64,000 nt of DNA. It comes from Stappia sp. 28M-7 (GTDB lineage: Bacteria > Pseudomonadota > Alphaproteobacteria > Rhizobiales > Stappiaceae). The translations under genes and the position numbers were made by a program. The stretch spans positions 1,612,001 through 1,676,000 of the forward strand of contig NZ_JACMIA010000001.1 in NCBI RefSeq assembly GCF_014252955.1, written 5' to 3'. Position 1 is the stretch's first letter. Each line of letters begins with the position of its first letter. The notes beneath the pieces are model-generated. The model saw nothing but the letters and a program-made list of their open reading frames with translations, did not search any database and was not told the DNA's origin. Below are positions 26,553-34,202 of the stretch, piece after piece.

Positions 26553-28556
26553 ATGACATCCTTCACCCGTCGCTATTTCCTGTCTTCCGCCGCGAGCCTT
26601 GGCGCGCTGGTCGCCCTGTCGCCGGTGCTGGTGCGCCGCGCCGATGCCACGCCCGGAGCGGGCGAGCTGCAGATGGTCGCCGTCACGCCCAATCCCGCCG
26701 GTGCTGCCGAGCGCGTCTTCCTGCTCAAGGGCGATCCGCTCGCCGGTCCGGTGACCACCATCGTGGCGCAGGACGGCGCTCCGGTGCCCGAGCGCCGGCT
26801 CGCCGACGGCGAGCGCCATGTGCTGCGGCTGATGCATTTCAACGATATGCACAACCACATGACCGACATGCACGCGAAGCGCGGCGACACCCACCGCATG
26901 GCGCAGATGGTCAAGCGGGTGAAGGAGGCGCGGGCCAGCGCCGCCGCCAACGAAACCGTGCTGCTGCTGTCGGGGGGCGATGACCACACCGGCTCGATCT
27001 TCGACGAACTGCTGGGCTGGACCGAGGCGGACTACGTGGTTGACGCGGGCTACCGGGCGGCGTCGGCCGCCGGCGTCGACATCGCCGTGCTCGGCAATCA
27101 CGAGTTCGACCGGGGGGCGGCCCAGCTCAGGCTCGGCATCGAGCGCGACGCCGCCTTCCCGGTGCTCTCGGCCAACGTGGCGGACTCGGCCCACCTCGCG
27201 CGCGACCGCGACTATGTGCCTGCCGCCATCATCGAGGCCAACCGCCTGCGCGTCGGCGTGATCGGACTCACCACCAATATCGACATCCGCACCGGCACCA
27301 AGGCCGATCCGACCATGCGGGTGGCAAGCCCGGTCGAGGCGGCGACGAACCTCTACAGGGCGGTGGAGGCCGTGTCCGACGTGGTCGTGGTGCTCTCCCA
27401 TTGCGGCTACGGCAAGGGCATGCACAAGTCGGGCAAGGCCGGCTCCCTGCGCGAGATCGGCGAGGGCGACTTCGCCATCGCCGAGGCGATCGGCCCGCTG
27501 GCCACCAAGCCGGTGGTGCTGGTCGGCGGCCACTCGCACACCGAGCTCAACACGGACGGCATCGACCCCAACAACATGGTCTCCGGCGTGCTGCTCACCC
27601 AGGCCAAGGCGAATGGCGCCTTCCTCGGCGAGATCGCCATGTCGATCGCCGCCGGCGAGGGGCGCGACAAGTGGTTCTCCAACGTGTCGCTGCACCCGGT
27701 GAAGAAGCGCGACGACACGGTGGCGGAAGGGGCGGACGGTTACGCCGCGCTTGAGCACGAGGGCGACTATGACGCGGGGTTCGAGGCCGAGGTGATGGCG
27801 CCGATGATCGCGGCCCTCGACGACAAGCTCGCCGAGGTGATCGGCGCGGTTGCCGCCGATGCGCCGGTCTCGACCAAGGAGACCCAGGCGACCCGCTACA
27901 CGGGCGAGACCGCACTGGCCAACTTCATGAACGACACGCTGGTGCACCAGTCGGCGACCTTCCCCGGCGGGGCGGTCGACTTCGCCCTGTTCAACGCGAC
28001 CGGGCTGGCGACGGGCATCGCCCCGGGCGAGCCGTTGAGCTTCCGCGCCTGGTTCGACGTCATGCCCTATGCGGACCAGGTCGAGATCGCGACCATGACG
28101 GGGGCCGAGATCCGCGACATGCTGATCTCCAACGCCAAGCGCCTGCTACGCCCGGACGAGGTGGCGGCGACGGATCTCTCCACCTTCGTCTCGCGCGGGC
28201 TGCTGCATTTCTCCTCCGGCATCCGCTACAAGGTGGAGCTGGGCGCAACGGCGGCCGACGCCCGCGCGGTCGACATCACGCTCGCCGGCAAGCCGGTGGA
28301 GGAGGTGCTCGACAAGCCCTTCCGCTTCGCCTTCAACACCTATGTGATGCTCGGCGCCTTCTCGGAGGCCTGGAACGGCAAGCCGATCGGCGGCGGCGTC
28401 GCCGGCGGGATCGCGACACCGGACCTGCGCAGGCTGCCCTTCGAGAACACCGGCCTTGTCTACCGCAACGAGCTCATCGCCGCGATCCGCGAGTTGGGCA
28501 CGGTCACACGGGCAAGCGGCGCCGATCTCGACGGCCGGCTGGTGGTCGTCGGCTGA
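26553..28556 (+). CDS. Tat-exported bifunctional 5'-nucleotidase / UDP-sugar hydrolase-like phosphoesterase
   Basis: 667 residues. A twin-arginine signal (TRRYFLSSAASLGALVAL, residues 5-22) directs folded export. The calcineurin-like metallophosphatase domain (about 90-335) carries D98-M-H100, GGDD (D143), GNHEFD (N182, H183), H283 and GGHSH (H327, H329), the di-metal ligands; the C-terminal 5'-nucleotidase domain follows from ~400 to the end. It should hydrolyse nucleotides or nucleotide sugars in the periplasm for phosphate and nucleoside scavenging. Single gene with long flanking regions made of mosaic repeats. Substrate range cannot be read. Confidence 0.9.
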   Translation: MTSFTRRYFLSSAASLGALVALSPVLVRRADATPGAGELQMVAVTPNPAGAAERVFLLKGDPLAGPVTTIVAQDGAPVPERRLADGERHVLRLMHFNDMHNHMTDMHAKRGDTHRMAQMVKRVKEARASAAANETVLLLSGGDDHTGSIFDELLGWTEADYVVDAGYRAASAAGVDIAVLGNHEFDRGAAQLRLGIERDAAFPVLSANVADSAHLARDRDYVPAAIIEANRLRVGVIGLTTNIDIRTGTKADPTMRVASPVEAATNLYRAVEAVSDVVVVLSHCGYGKGMHKSGKAGSLREIGEGDFAIAEAIGPLATKPVVLVGGHSHTELNTDGIDPNNMVSGVLLTQAKANGAFLGEIAMSIAAGEGRDKWFSNVSLHPVKKRDDTVAEGADGYAALEHEGDYDAGFEAEVMAPMIAALDDKLAEVIGAVAADAPVSTKETQATRYTGETALANFMNDTLVHQSATFPGGAVDFALFNATGLATGIAPGEPLSFRAWFDVMPYADQVEIATMTGAEIRDMLISNAKRLLRPDEVAATDLSTFVSRGLLHFSSGIRYKVELGATAADARAVDITLAGKPVEEVLDKPFRFAFNTYVMLGAFSEAWNGKPIGGGVAGGIATPDLRRLPFENTGLVYRNELIAAIRELGTVTRASGADLDGRLVVVG

Positions 28557-28585
28557 CGGCACGGGCCTGACCGGACGCGCGAAAA

Positions 28586-28608
28586 CCCCGCCGGGATCTC
28601 CGGCGGGG
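28586..28608 (+). terminator. Hairpin after the nucleotidase gene (probable terminator)
   Basis: Perfect nine-base-pair stem (28586-28594 with 28600-28608) and five-base loop, 29 bases past the stop. There is no T-run on the plus strand; four A precede it, so it would fit an intrinsic terminator better on the minus strand. Confidence 0.55.
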
Positions 28609-28619
28609 CACGTCTAGGA

Positions 28620-29430
28620 AAAAAATCCTTGACACCGTAACGGTGGTCGGGTAGGGTTCAGGCATGGTCACACAGTTGCGGCCTGGCGATGGCGGCGGAC
28701 CGAGAGGTTCGGCCGCCATTTGTGTTTCTGGCGGGGGGGGGTGTTGCTCCAACCTACCCTTTGCGTCTTCCCGGACGGCGCGAAAGCGCCGAGCCGGGAC
28801 CGGGGAGGCAGGGTGTTCGCCTCTTTTGCCTGAGCGCCGCCGCACCGCCCTCGGCTCTCCGATCCCGGCTTTTCGGCCGGGATGACGAGGGGATGGGTTT
28901 GCGGTGTTCCCGCCGCCGCTCTGGCAGCCAATAGGCCCCGGATCTCGCAATACTCGTCCGGGGTGACGCGCGGAGGGGATGTGAGGTCACGCCTCTTTCT
29001 CAGGCTGTCATCCCGGCCGCAGGCGAAGCCGGAGAGCCGGGACCCATTGGCACCCTCAGCAGGTGTTTTGTTGCTTCGGCCACTCCTCGCGTCTTCCCGG
29101 ACGGCGCGAAAGCGCCGAGCCGGGACCGGAGAGGCAGGGTGTTCGCCTCTTTTGTCTGAGCGCTGCCGCACCGCCCTCGGCTCTCCGATCCCGGCTCTTC
29201 GGCCGGGATGACGAGGGGAGGGACCTGCGTGCGGGAGGATGCGGCGACACCAGGGGGTGACCCGAACCGTATGGGGTTACTGGGTCCAGGTCTTCGGCTT
29301 CGCCGAAACCGGGACGACACGCAGGGAGTGGCGCGCGTCGGCGTGTTCCCGCTACCGCTCTGGCAGCCAACAGGCCCCGGATCTCGCAATGCTCGTCCGG
29401 GGTGACGCGCGGAGGGGATGCCAAGTGGTG
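28620..29430. repeat. Mosaic intergenic repeat array: A-B-C-B-D-C
   Basis: Fills nearly all of the 940 bases before the GTA cluster. A+B at 28620-28892 is a close direct copy of 25849-26113; C at about 28917-29060 (GGCAGCCAATAGGCCCCGG..CCCATTGGCACCCT); a second B at 29088-29220; D at 29273-29321, inverted relative to 17732-17783; a second C at 29353-29425. No gene seen. Between modules the spacers differ, as expected for separately moving units. Confidence 0.85.
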
Positions 29431-29496
29431 CTTCTTTCTCGGGCCGTCTCCCGATCCTTGCCGAACATGATCCTGACATCAAACAGGGAGGAGCCG

Positions 29497-30189
29497 ATGG
29501 CCGGTTCAAAGGCGCCAACGGACGGTGCCGCGCAATCCCCGGAACAGGCCGAAGGCAGGGGCATGCCGGCTGCGGCTGAGACCCTGCCGGCCAATCCCGA
29601 GGCGCCGAGCGCCAAAACCAAAAAGCCACATCCGGCGGACGCAGCCGCTCCCGACCGCAAGGCGCCGGTGCATCTGGGCGCGGAGGCCTGGGCGGAGGCG
29701 CGGCAGCTCTACGAGAGCGGCGCGCTGGATGTAGACGGGGTGGTGAAGCGGTTCTGCGTCGCCAAGAGCACGGTGCTGCGGCACATCCAGGCCGAGGGCT
29801 GGGTGCGCTCGGGTGACGTGCGCGGGCTGATCGCCGCCGGCGACACGCAGGGCCTTGCCTGCCTGGTGGGGCGGCTGGCGGAGGCGTTCGAGCGGCAGGT
29901 GGAGGCGATCGAGCTGGAAATCGGCCGCGCCCGCGCCTTGAAGCTCGACCGGGCGGAGGCCTCGCAACTGGCCGAGCGCAACGCCCGCACGCTGGGCAGT
30001 CTCGCCCGAACGCTCGACGTCCTGATCGAGCTGCGTGGCGGGGTGAGGGAACTGGACCCGGCGGGGAGGGACGAGGATGCACTCAGGCACGAGCTTGCGC
30101 AGCGCCTTGACCGCCTGTGCGGCGAAGGGGCGGTTGCCGGATTTTCTGGCGCGGCTGACGGCGGCGGAGCTGCGCTTCCTGCGCCATGA
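29497..30189 (+). CDS. GTA g1-position protein, putative small terminase-like HTH protein
   Basis: 230 residues from ATG 29497, with an excellent ribosome site GGGAGGAG. A low-complexity N-terminal 50-60 residues is followed by a helix-turn-helix-like segment (VVKRFCVAKSTVLRHIQAEG) and a long charged helix (FERQVEAIELEIGRARALKL). It occupies the place of g1, the small terminase gene, just before the large terminase gene, and DNA binding fits that role; sequence resemblance to R. capsulatus g1 was not verified. Its 3' end overlaps the terminase gene by 113 bases. Confidence 0.72.
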   Translation: MAGSKAPTDGAAQSPEQAEGRGMPAAAETLPANPEAPSAKTKKPHPADAAAPDRKAPVHLGAEAWAEARQLYESGALDVDGVVKRFCVAKSTVLRHIQAEGWVRSGDVRGLIAAGDTQGLACLVGRLAEAFERQVEAIELEIGRARALKLDRAEASQLAERNARTLGSLARTLDVLIELRGGVRELDPAGRDEDALRHELAQRLDRLCGEGAVAGFSGAADGGGAALPAP

Positions 30190-31411
30190 CTGGCCCATCT
30201 GGGCGCATGAGCACCAGCTGCCGCCGCGGGGCGACTGGCGGGTGTGGCTGCTGCTCGGCGGGCGCGGCGCCGGCAAGACCCGCGCCGGGGCCGAATGGCT
30301 GCGCGCGGCGGTGAACGCGGCAGCGCGTCAAGGGCGGGGCGGCGAGCTGCGCATCGCGCTGGTCGGCGAAACGCAGATGGATGCGCGCGAGGTGATGGTG
30401 GAGGGCGTCTCCGGCCTGCTGTCCGTGCACCCGGCATCGGAGCGGCCGCAATGGCTGCCCTCGCGCCGGCGGCTGGAATGGCCGTGCGGGGCGGTGGCGC
30501 AGGTGTTTTCCTCCGAGGATCCGGACGCGCTGCGCGGGCCGCAATTCGAGATGGCCTGGTGCGACGAGCTGGCCAAGTGGCGGCATGTGCAGGAGACCTG
30601 GGACATGCTACAATTCGGCCTGCGGCTCGGCACCCATCCGCGCCAGCTGGTGACCACGACGCCGCGCCCGATCCCGCTCCTGAAGCGGCTGATCGAGGAC
30701 GAGGGCACGGTGGTGACCCGCGCGGCGAGCGAGGCCAACGCGGCGCATCTGGCGAAGGGCTTCATCACCGCGATCCGCGCCCGCTATCGCGGCACCCGGC
30801 TGGCGCGGCAGGAACTGGACGGCGAGATCGTCGGCGAGCGCGAAGGCGCGATGTGGAGCCGCGACGCGCTGGAGCGCTGCCGCACCGACCGGCGTCCGGA
30901 GGAGCTTGCCCGCATCGTCGTCGCGGTCGATCCGCCGGCGGGCTCGTCCCGCCGCTCGGACGCCTGCGGCATCGTTGCCGCCGGCATCGACGCGGCGGGC
31001 ATCGTCCATGTGCTGGCGGATGCGAGCGTGCGGGCGGCAAAGCCGGCGCGCTGGGCCCGAGCGGCGGTGGAGCTGTGGCGGACGCTCGGGGCCGACTGCC
31101 TGGTCGCCGAGGTGAACCAGGGCGGCGAGATGGTGGGCGCGGTGATCAACGGCGTCGATCCCGGCGTGCCTGTCGCCGAGGTGCGGGCGCGGCGGGGCAA
31201 GTGGCTGCGCGCCGAGCCGGTCGCCATGCTCTACGAGCAGGGCCGGGTGCGGCATGTCGGCGCCTTTCCCGAACTCGAAGACGAGATGGCGGAATTCACC
31301 CCCGACGGGCTGTCGGCCGGCCACTCGCCCGACCGGCTCGACGCGCTGGTCTATGCGCTGCACGAGCTGGCGTTGAAGCCGCTCGCCAGCCCGCGCCTGC
31401 GCAGCCTGTAA
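30077..31411 (+). CDS. GTA large terminase (g2)
   Basis: 444 residues. Walker A GGRGAGKT at 61-68 and a Walker B-like FEMAWCDE ending at 164 form the packaging ATPase; the C-terminal half starts VAVDPPAGSS (about 280), the first acidic site of the RNase H-like nuclease, and HSPDRLDALVYAL near 420 closes the fold. It should translocate and cut DNA, in GTAs without sequence specificity, giving headfuls of host DNA. Start: ATG 30077 after GGGGAGGGACGAGG, inside the previous gene. Confidence 0.93.
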   Translation: MHSGTSLRSALTACAAKGRLPDFLARLTAAELRFLRHDWPIWAHEHQLPPRGDWRVWLLLGGRGAGKTRAGAEWLRAAVNAAARQGRGGELRIALVGETQMDAREVMVEGVSGLLSVHPASERPQWLPSRRRLEWPCGAVAQVFSSEDPDALRGPQFEMAWCDELAKWRHVQETWDMLQFGLRLGTHPRQLVTTTPRPIPLLKRLIEDEGTVVTRAASEANAAHLAKGFITAIRARYRGTRLARQELDGEIVGEREGAMWSRDALERCRTDRRPEELARIVVAVDPPAGSSRRSDACGIVAAGIDAAGIVHVLADASVRAAKPARWARAAVELWRTLGADCLVAEVNQGGEMVGAVINGVDPGVPVAEVRARRGKWLRAEPVAMLYEQGRVRHVGAFPELEDEMAEFTPDGLSAGHSPDRLDALVYALHELALKPLASPRLRSL

Positions 31412-31526
31412 GACCCGCCGCACCGCGTTGAATCACGATGCGAGGCATCTCGATCGATCTGTTTGAATCGATGTCTCAGGCAGCGGAATCACTTTCTCAA
31501 GTCGATCGGAAAAAGGATGCGCGATC
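31412..31526. promoter_or_regulatory. GAATC-rich intergenic segment before the portal gene
   Basis: 115 bases. Three GAATC sites (31430, 31465, 31486) within 61 bases match GANTC, the CcrM methylation target, and a GATGC/GCATC hairpin lies at 31437-31449. Elsewhere in the cluster most genes overlap or abut, so the gap stands out and may hold an internal promoter. Confidence 0.45.
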
Positions 31527-32732
31527 ATGGGGTTGCGAGGCCTGCTTGATTCTGTTCTTCGACCCGCGACCGAGGCCAAGGCCTCGCGCGCCGGGCCCTT
31601 GCTGGCGCTTTCGGGCGGCGGGCGGGCGGTATGGACGCCGCGCGATTATGCGGCGCTCGCCCGCGAGGGATATGCGCGAAACCCGGTGGTGCACCGGGCC
31701 GTGCGCATGGTGGCGGAGGCGGCGGCCAGCGTGCCGCTGGTGCTCTATGAGGGCGCGCGCGAGCTCGACACGCATCCGCTGCTGGACCTGCTGGCGCGGC
31801 CCTCGCCGGGCCAGTCGGGGCAGGGGCTGCTGGAGGAGATCCACGGCTACCTGCAGGTCGCCGGCAATGCCTATCTGGAGCGGGTCGACATCGATGGCAA
31901 CCCGCGCGAACTCCATGCGCTGCGGCCCGACCGGGTGCGCGTGGTGCCGGGGCGCGACGGCTGGCCGGAGGCGTTCGACTATACGGTCGCCGGGCGCACG
32001 GTGCGCTTTCCCGCCGACCCGCGCGACGGGCATCCGTCGGTGCTGCATCTGAAGGTGTTCCACCCGCTCAACGACCACTATGGCTTTGCCCCGCTGGAGG
32101 CGGCGCAGGTGAGCCTCGACTTGCACAACGCGGCCGGGGCCTGGAACAAGGCGCTGCTCGACAATGCGGCGCGCCCCTCCGGCGCGCTGGTCTATGGCGG
32201 GGCGGATGCGGCGAACCTGACCGACGAGCAGTTCGACCGGCTGAAGGGTGAGCTGGAGGCCGGCTACCAGGGGCCGGCCAATGCCGGGCGGCCCTTGCTG
32301 CTGGAAGGCGGGCTCGACTGGAAGCCGATGGGCTTCACCCCGCGCGACATGGATTTCATCGAGGCGAAGAACCAGGCGGCACGCGAGATCGCGCTCGCCT
32401 TCGGCGTGCCGCCGATGCTGCTGGCGATCCCCGGCGACAACACCTTCGCCAACTACCAGGAGGCCAACCGCGCCTTCTGGCGCCAGACCGTGCTGCCGCT
32501 GGCCGCGCGTGTCGGCGAGGCGCTGGCGCGGTGGCTGTCCCCCCGCGAGGGGGCTGACCTGCGGCTGGTGCCCGATGCCGATGCCATCGAGGCGCTGTCG
32601 GCGGAGCGCGCCGCCCTGTGGGAGCGGGTCGAGCGGGCCTCGTTCCTGACGCGAGCCGAGAAGCGGCAGGCGGTCGGCTACGGCGCGGAAGAGGGCGGCT
32701 CCGTGGCTTCGGGGGCGGGCGAGGGCGCATGA
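31527..32732 (+). CDS. GTA portal protein (g3)
   Basis: 401 residues, HK97-type portal family: N-terminal YARNPVVHRAVRMVAEAAAS (about 50-69), TRDMDFIEAKNQA-like segment FTPRDMDFIEAKNQAAREIA near 272, and GVPPMLLAIPGDNTFANYQE near 293, which is highly conserved. It would form the dodecameric ring at the capsid vertex through which DNA is pumped, docking the terminase. Its stop overlaps the next ATG by four bases. Confidence 0.93.
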   Translation: MGLRGLLDSVLRPATEAKASRAGPLLALSGGGRAVWTPRDYAALAREGYARNPVVHRAVRMVAEAAASVPLVLYEGARELDTHPLLDLLARPSPGQSGQGLLEEIHGYLQVAGNAYLERVDIDGNPRELHALRPDRVRVVPGRDGWPEAFDYTVAGRTVRFPADPRDGHPSVLHLKVFHPLNDHYGFAPLEAAQVSLDLHNAAGAWNKALLDNAARPSGALVYGGADAANLTDEQFDRLKGELEAGYQGPANAGRPLLLEGGLDWKPMGFTPRDMDFIEAKNQAAREIALAFGVPPMLLAIPGDNTFANYQEANRAFWRQTVLPLAARVGEALARWLSPREGADLRLVPDADAIEALSAERAALWERVERASFLTRAEKRQAVGYGAEEGGSVASGAGEGA

Positions 32733-32917
32733 TGGAGCCGGCGCTGCGCGAGGTGGCGGCTCGCGGGGACCTTGCCCATCTGGTGCTGCTGCTGTGGGCG
32801 GGCTCCTCGTCGAGCCTGCTGGTTTGGAGCTTGCGCGAGATGGTGCGCTCCAACCGCCGCTTCGACGATTTCGTCGAGGCCATCGCCCGGCTCAACCGGA
32901 TGATCGGCGACGAGTAG
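32729..32917 (+). CDS. Small membrane protein at the GTA g3.5 position
   Basis: 62 residues from ATG 32729, in a four-base overlap with the portal stop. One membrane helix (LAHLVLLLWAGSSSSLLVWS, about residues 15-34) with a basic C-terminal helix MVRSNRRFDDFVEAIARLN. R. capsulatus GTA has a small gene of unknown function, g3.5, at this place; whether the two are related was not tested. After it the cluster is interrupted by repeat DNA. Confidence 0.65.
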   Translation: MMEPALREVAARGDLAHLVLLLWAGSSSSLLVWSLREMVRSNRRFDDFVEAIARLNRMIGDE

Positions 32918-32939
32918 GGGGGCTTACTGCCTCTCTGTT

Positions 32940-33303
32940 CGTCATCCTTGGCACTTTCCTCTCCTCGCGTCTTCCCGGACGAGGCCGAAGGCCGAAGATC
33001 CGGGATCGGGGAGGCACGGCGTCCGGGGGGCGTTCCGGAGCGCTCCTCATACGCCCTCGGCTCTCCGGTCCCGGGTCGCGCTTCGCTTGCCCGGGATGAC
33101 GATGGCAGGGGCGGAGCGGGGGAGCGTGGGGCGGGCGCCGTTCGGTTCTCAACCCCTGCCGAGGGTGCCAATGGGTCCCGGCTCTGCGCTGACGCGCGGC
33201 CGGGATGACGGTCTGAGAAAGTGGCGCGACCTCGCATCCCCTCCGCGCGTCACCCCGGGCAAGCGAAGCGCGACCCGGGGCCTATTGGTTGCCAGAGCGG
33301 TAG
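32940..33303. repeat. Mosaic repeat inside the GTA cluster: module B and inverted module C
   Basis: Module B at about 32966-33101 (GCGTCTTCCCGGACGAGGCC..GGGATGACGATGG), then module C in reverse orientation at 33163-33303 (GTGCCAATGGGTCCCGG..GGCCTATTGGTTGCCAGAGC). It separates the portal/g3.5 genes from the protease gene and fills the 438-base gap. No gene seen in it. Confidence 0.83.
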
Positions 33304-33355
33304 AGGCGGCACCCGGCCATTCGCAGTTCGAATTCACCAAAGGGAGATCCAGATC

Positions 33356-33553
33356 ATGACGCACCGTGTTGGGGCGGGCGCGGTCGCGCGCGTGCCCGGT
33401 TTCCAGACATCAGGTTCTCAGATGTCCGCATCGGAGGCGATCCGCTGCGCGCCGCATGTGAAGCGGGCGCACCGGGCCGTGTTCGCCCGCTTCGTGCTGG
33501 TGCTGCGTGCCGCCGTCGAAAGAAGCGCGGTGAGCGCCGGGGCCCGCGCATGA
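33356..33553 (+). CDS. Possible small GTA-cluster protein
   Basis: 65 residues. GGGAG lies nine bases before ATG 33356, and the stop overlaps the protease ATG by four bases, the same coupling used by other genes of the cluster. The protein is basic and helical in its second half (KRAHRAVFARFVLVLRAAVE) and matches nothing I know. It may be a leader peptide that couples translation into the protease gene. The signals support translation; a functional product is uncertain. Confidence 0.5.
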   Translation: MTHRVGAGAVARVPGFQTSGSQMSASEAIRCAPHVKRAHRAVFARFVLVLRAAVERSAVSAGARA

Positions 33554-34128
33554 GCCGGGCGCAGACCGAAAGCCCGGTGAAGCGGGACGGCGCCGCACTG
33601 GCGATGCGGGCGCTGGCGGCAGGGCGCTTCGGCCGCGACGGCGGCGGGGCGGAGCCGAAGGGCGGTCGGGCTCTCGTCCGGCCGACGCGGATCTCCGGCT
33701 ATGCCAGCGTCTTCGGCGCGCCGGACGATGCGCTCGACATGGTGATGCGCGGCGCGTTCCGCCGCAGCCTCGCCGAACGCGGGGCGCAGGGCATCCGCTT
33801 CCTGTGGCAGCACGATCCGGCACGGCCCATCGGCGTGTGGGAGAGCGCCAGGGAAGACGCCCACGGGCTCTATCTCAGCGGCCGGCTGGTGACCGACACG
33901 CGCACTGGCCGCGATGCCGCCGCGCTGGTTGCGGCCGGTGCGCTGGACGGGCTCTCCATCGGCTTTCGCACCCGCTCCGCCCGCCGCGATCCGCAGAGTG
34001 GGCTGCGGCGGATCTTCGACATCGACCTGTGGGAGGTGTCGCTCGTGACCTTCCCGCTGCACCCGATGGCCCGGCTCGATGCCGGGTCCAACCCCACGGG
34101 ACGCGCGCAAGGCGCGCTCGACTCGTGA
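33550..34128 (+). CDS. GTA prohead protease (g4)
   Basis: 192 residues, HK97 prohead protease family. The fold core ISGYASVFG starts at residue 48; catalytic His88 in FLWQHDPARPIG and Ser136 in LDGLSIGF are present. It would cleave the capsid scaffolding region (delta domain) during head maturation. The first ~45 residues are basic and low-complexity. ATG 33550 overlaps the stop of the small upstream frame. Confidence 0.92.
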   Translation: MSRAQTESPVKRDGAALAMRALAAGRFGRDGGGAEPKGGRALVRPTRISGYASVFGAPDDALDMVMRGAFRRSLAERGAQGIRFLWQHDPARPIGVWESAREDAHGLYLSGRLVTDTRTGRDAAALVAAGALDGLSIGFRTRSARRDPQSGLRRIFDIDLWEVSLVTFPLHPMARLDAGSNPTGRAQGALDS

Positions 34129-34202
34129 GGCGGCCGCAGGGCCGTCCGACCGGCGCGGGCAGCGCCGGGCCTCTCAACCAGGGCAATGGAGTTTCGCAGA
34201 TC

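Noticed and set aside
26526-27947. 473-codon minus-strand frame
   Set aside because: Antisense shadow of the nucleotidase gene; His/Gly/Asp-rich, no domain.
29086-29225. CRISPR-like impression from regularly recurring GGGATGACG motifs
   Set aside because: The repeats are long palindromic modules of variable order and spacing, without short uniform repeats and unique spacers.
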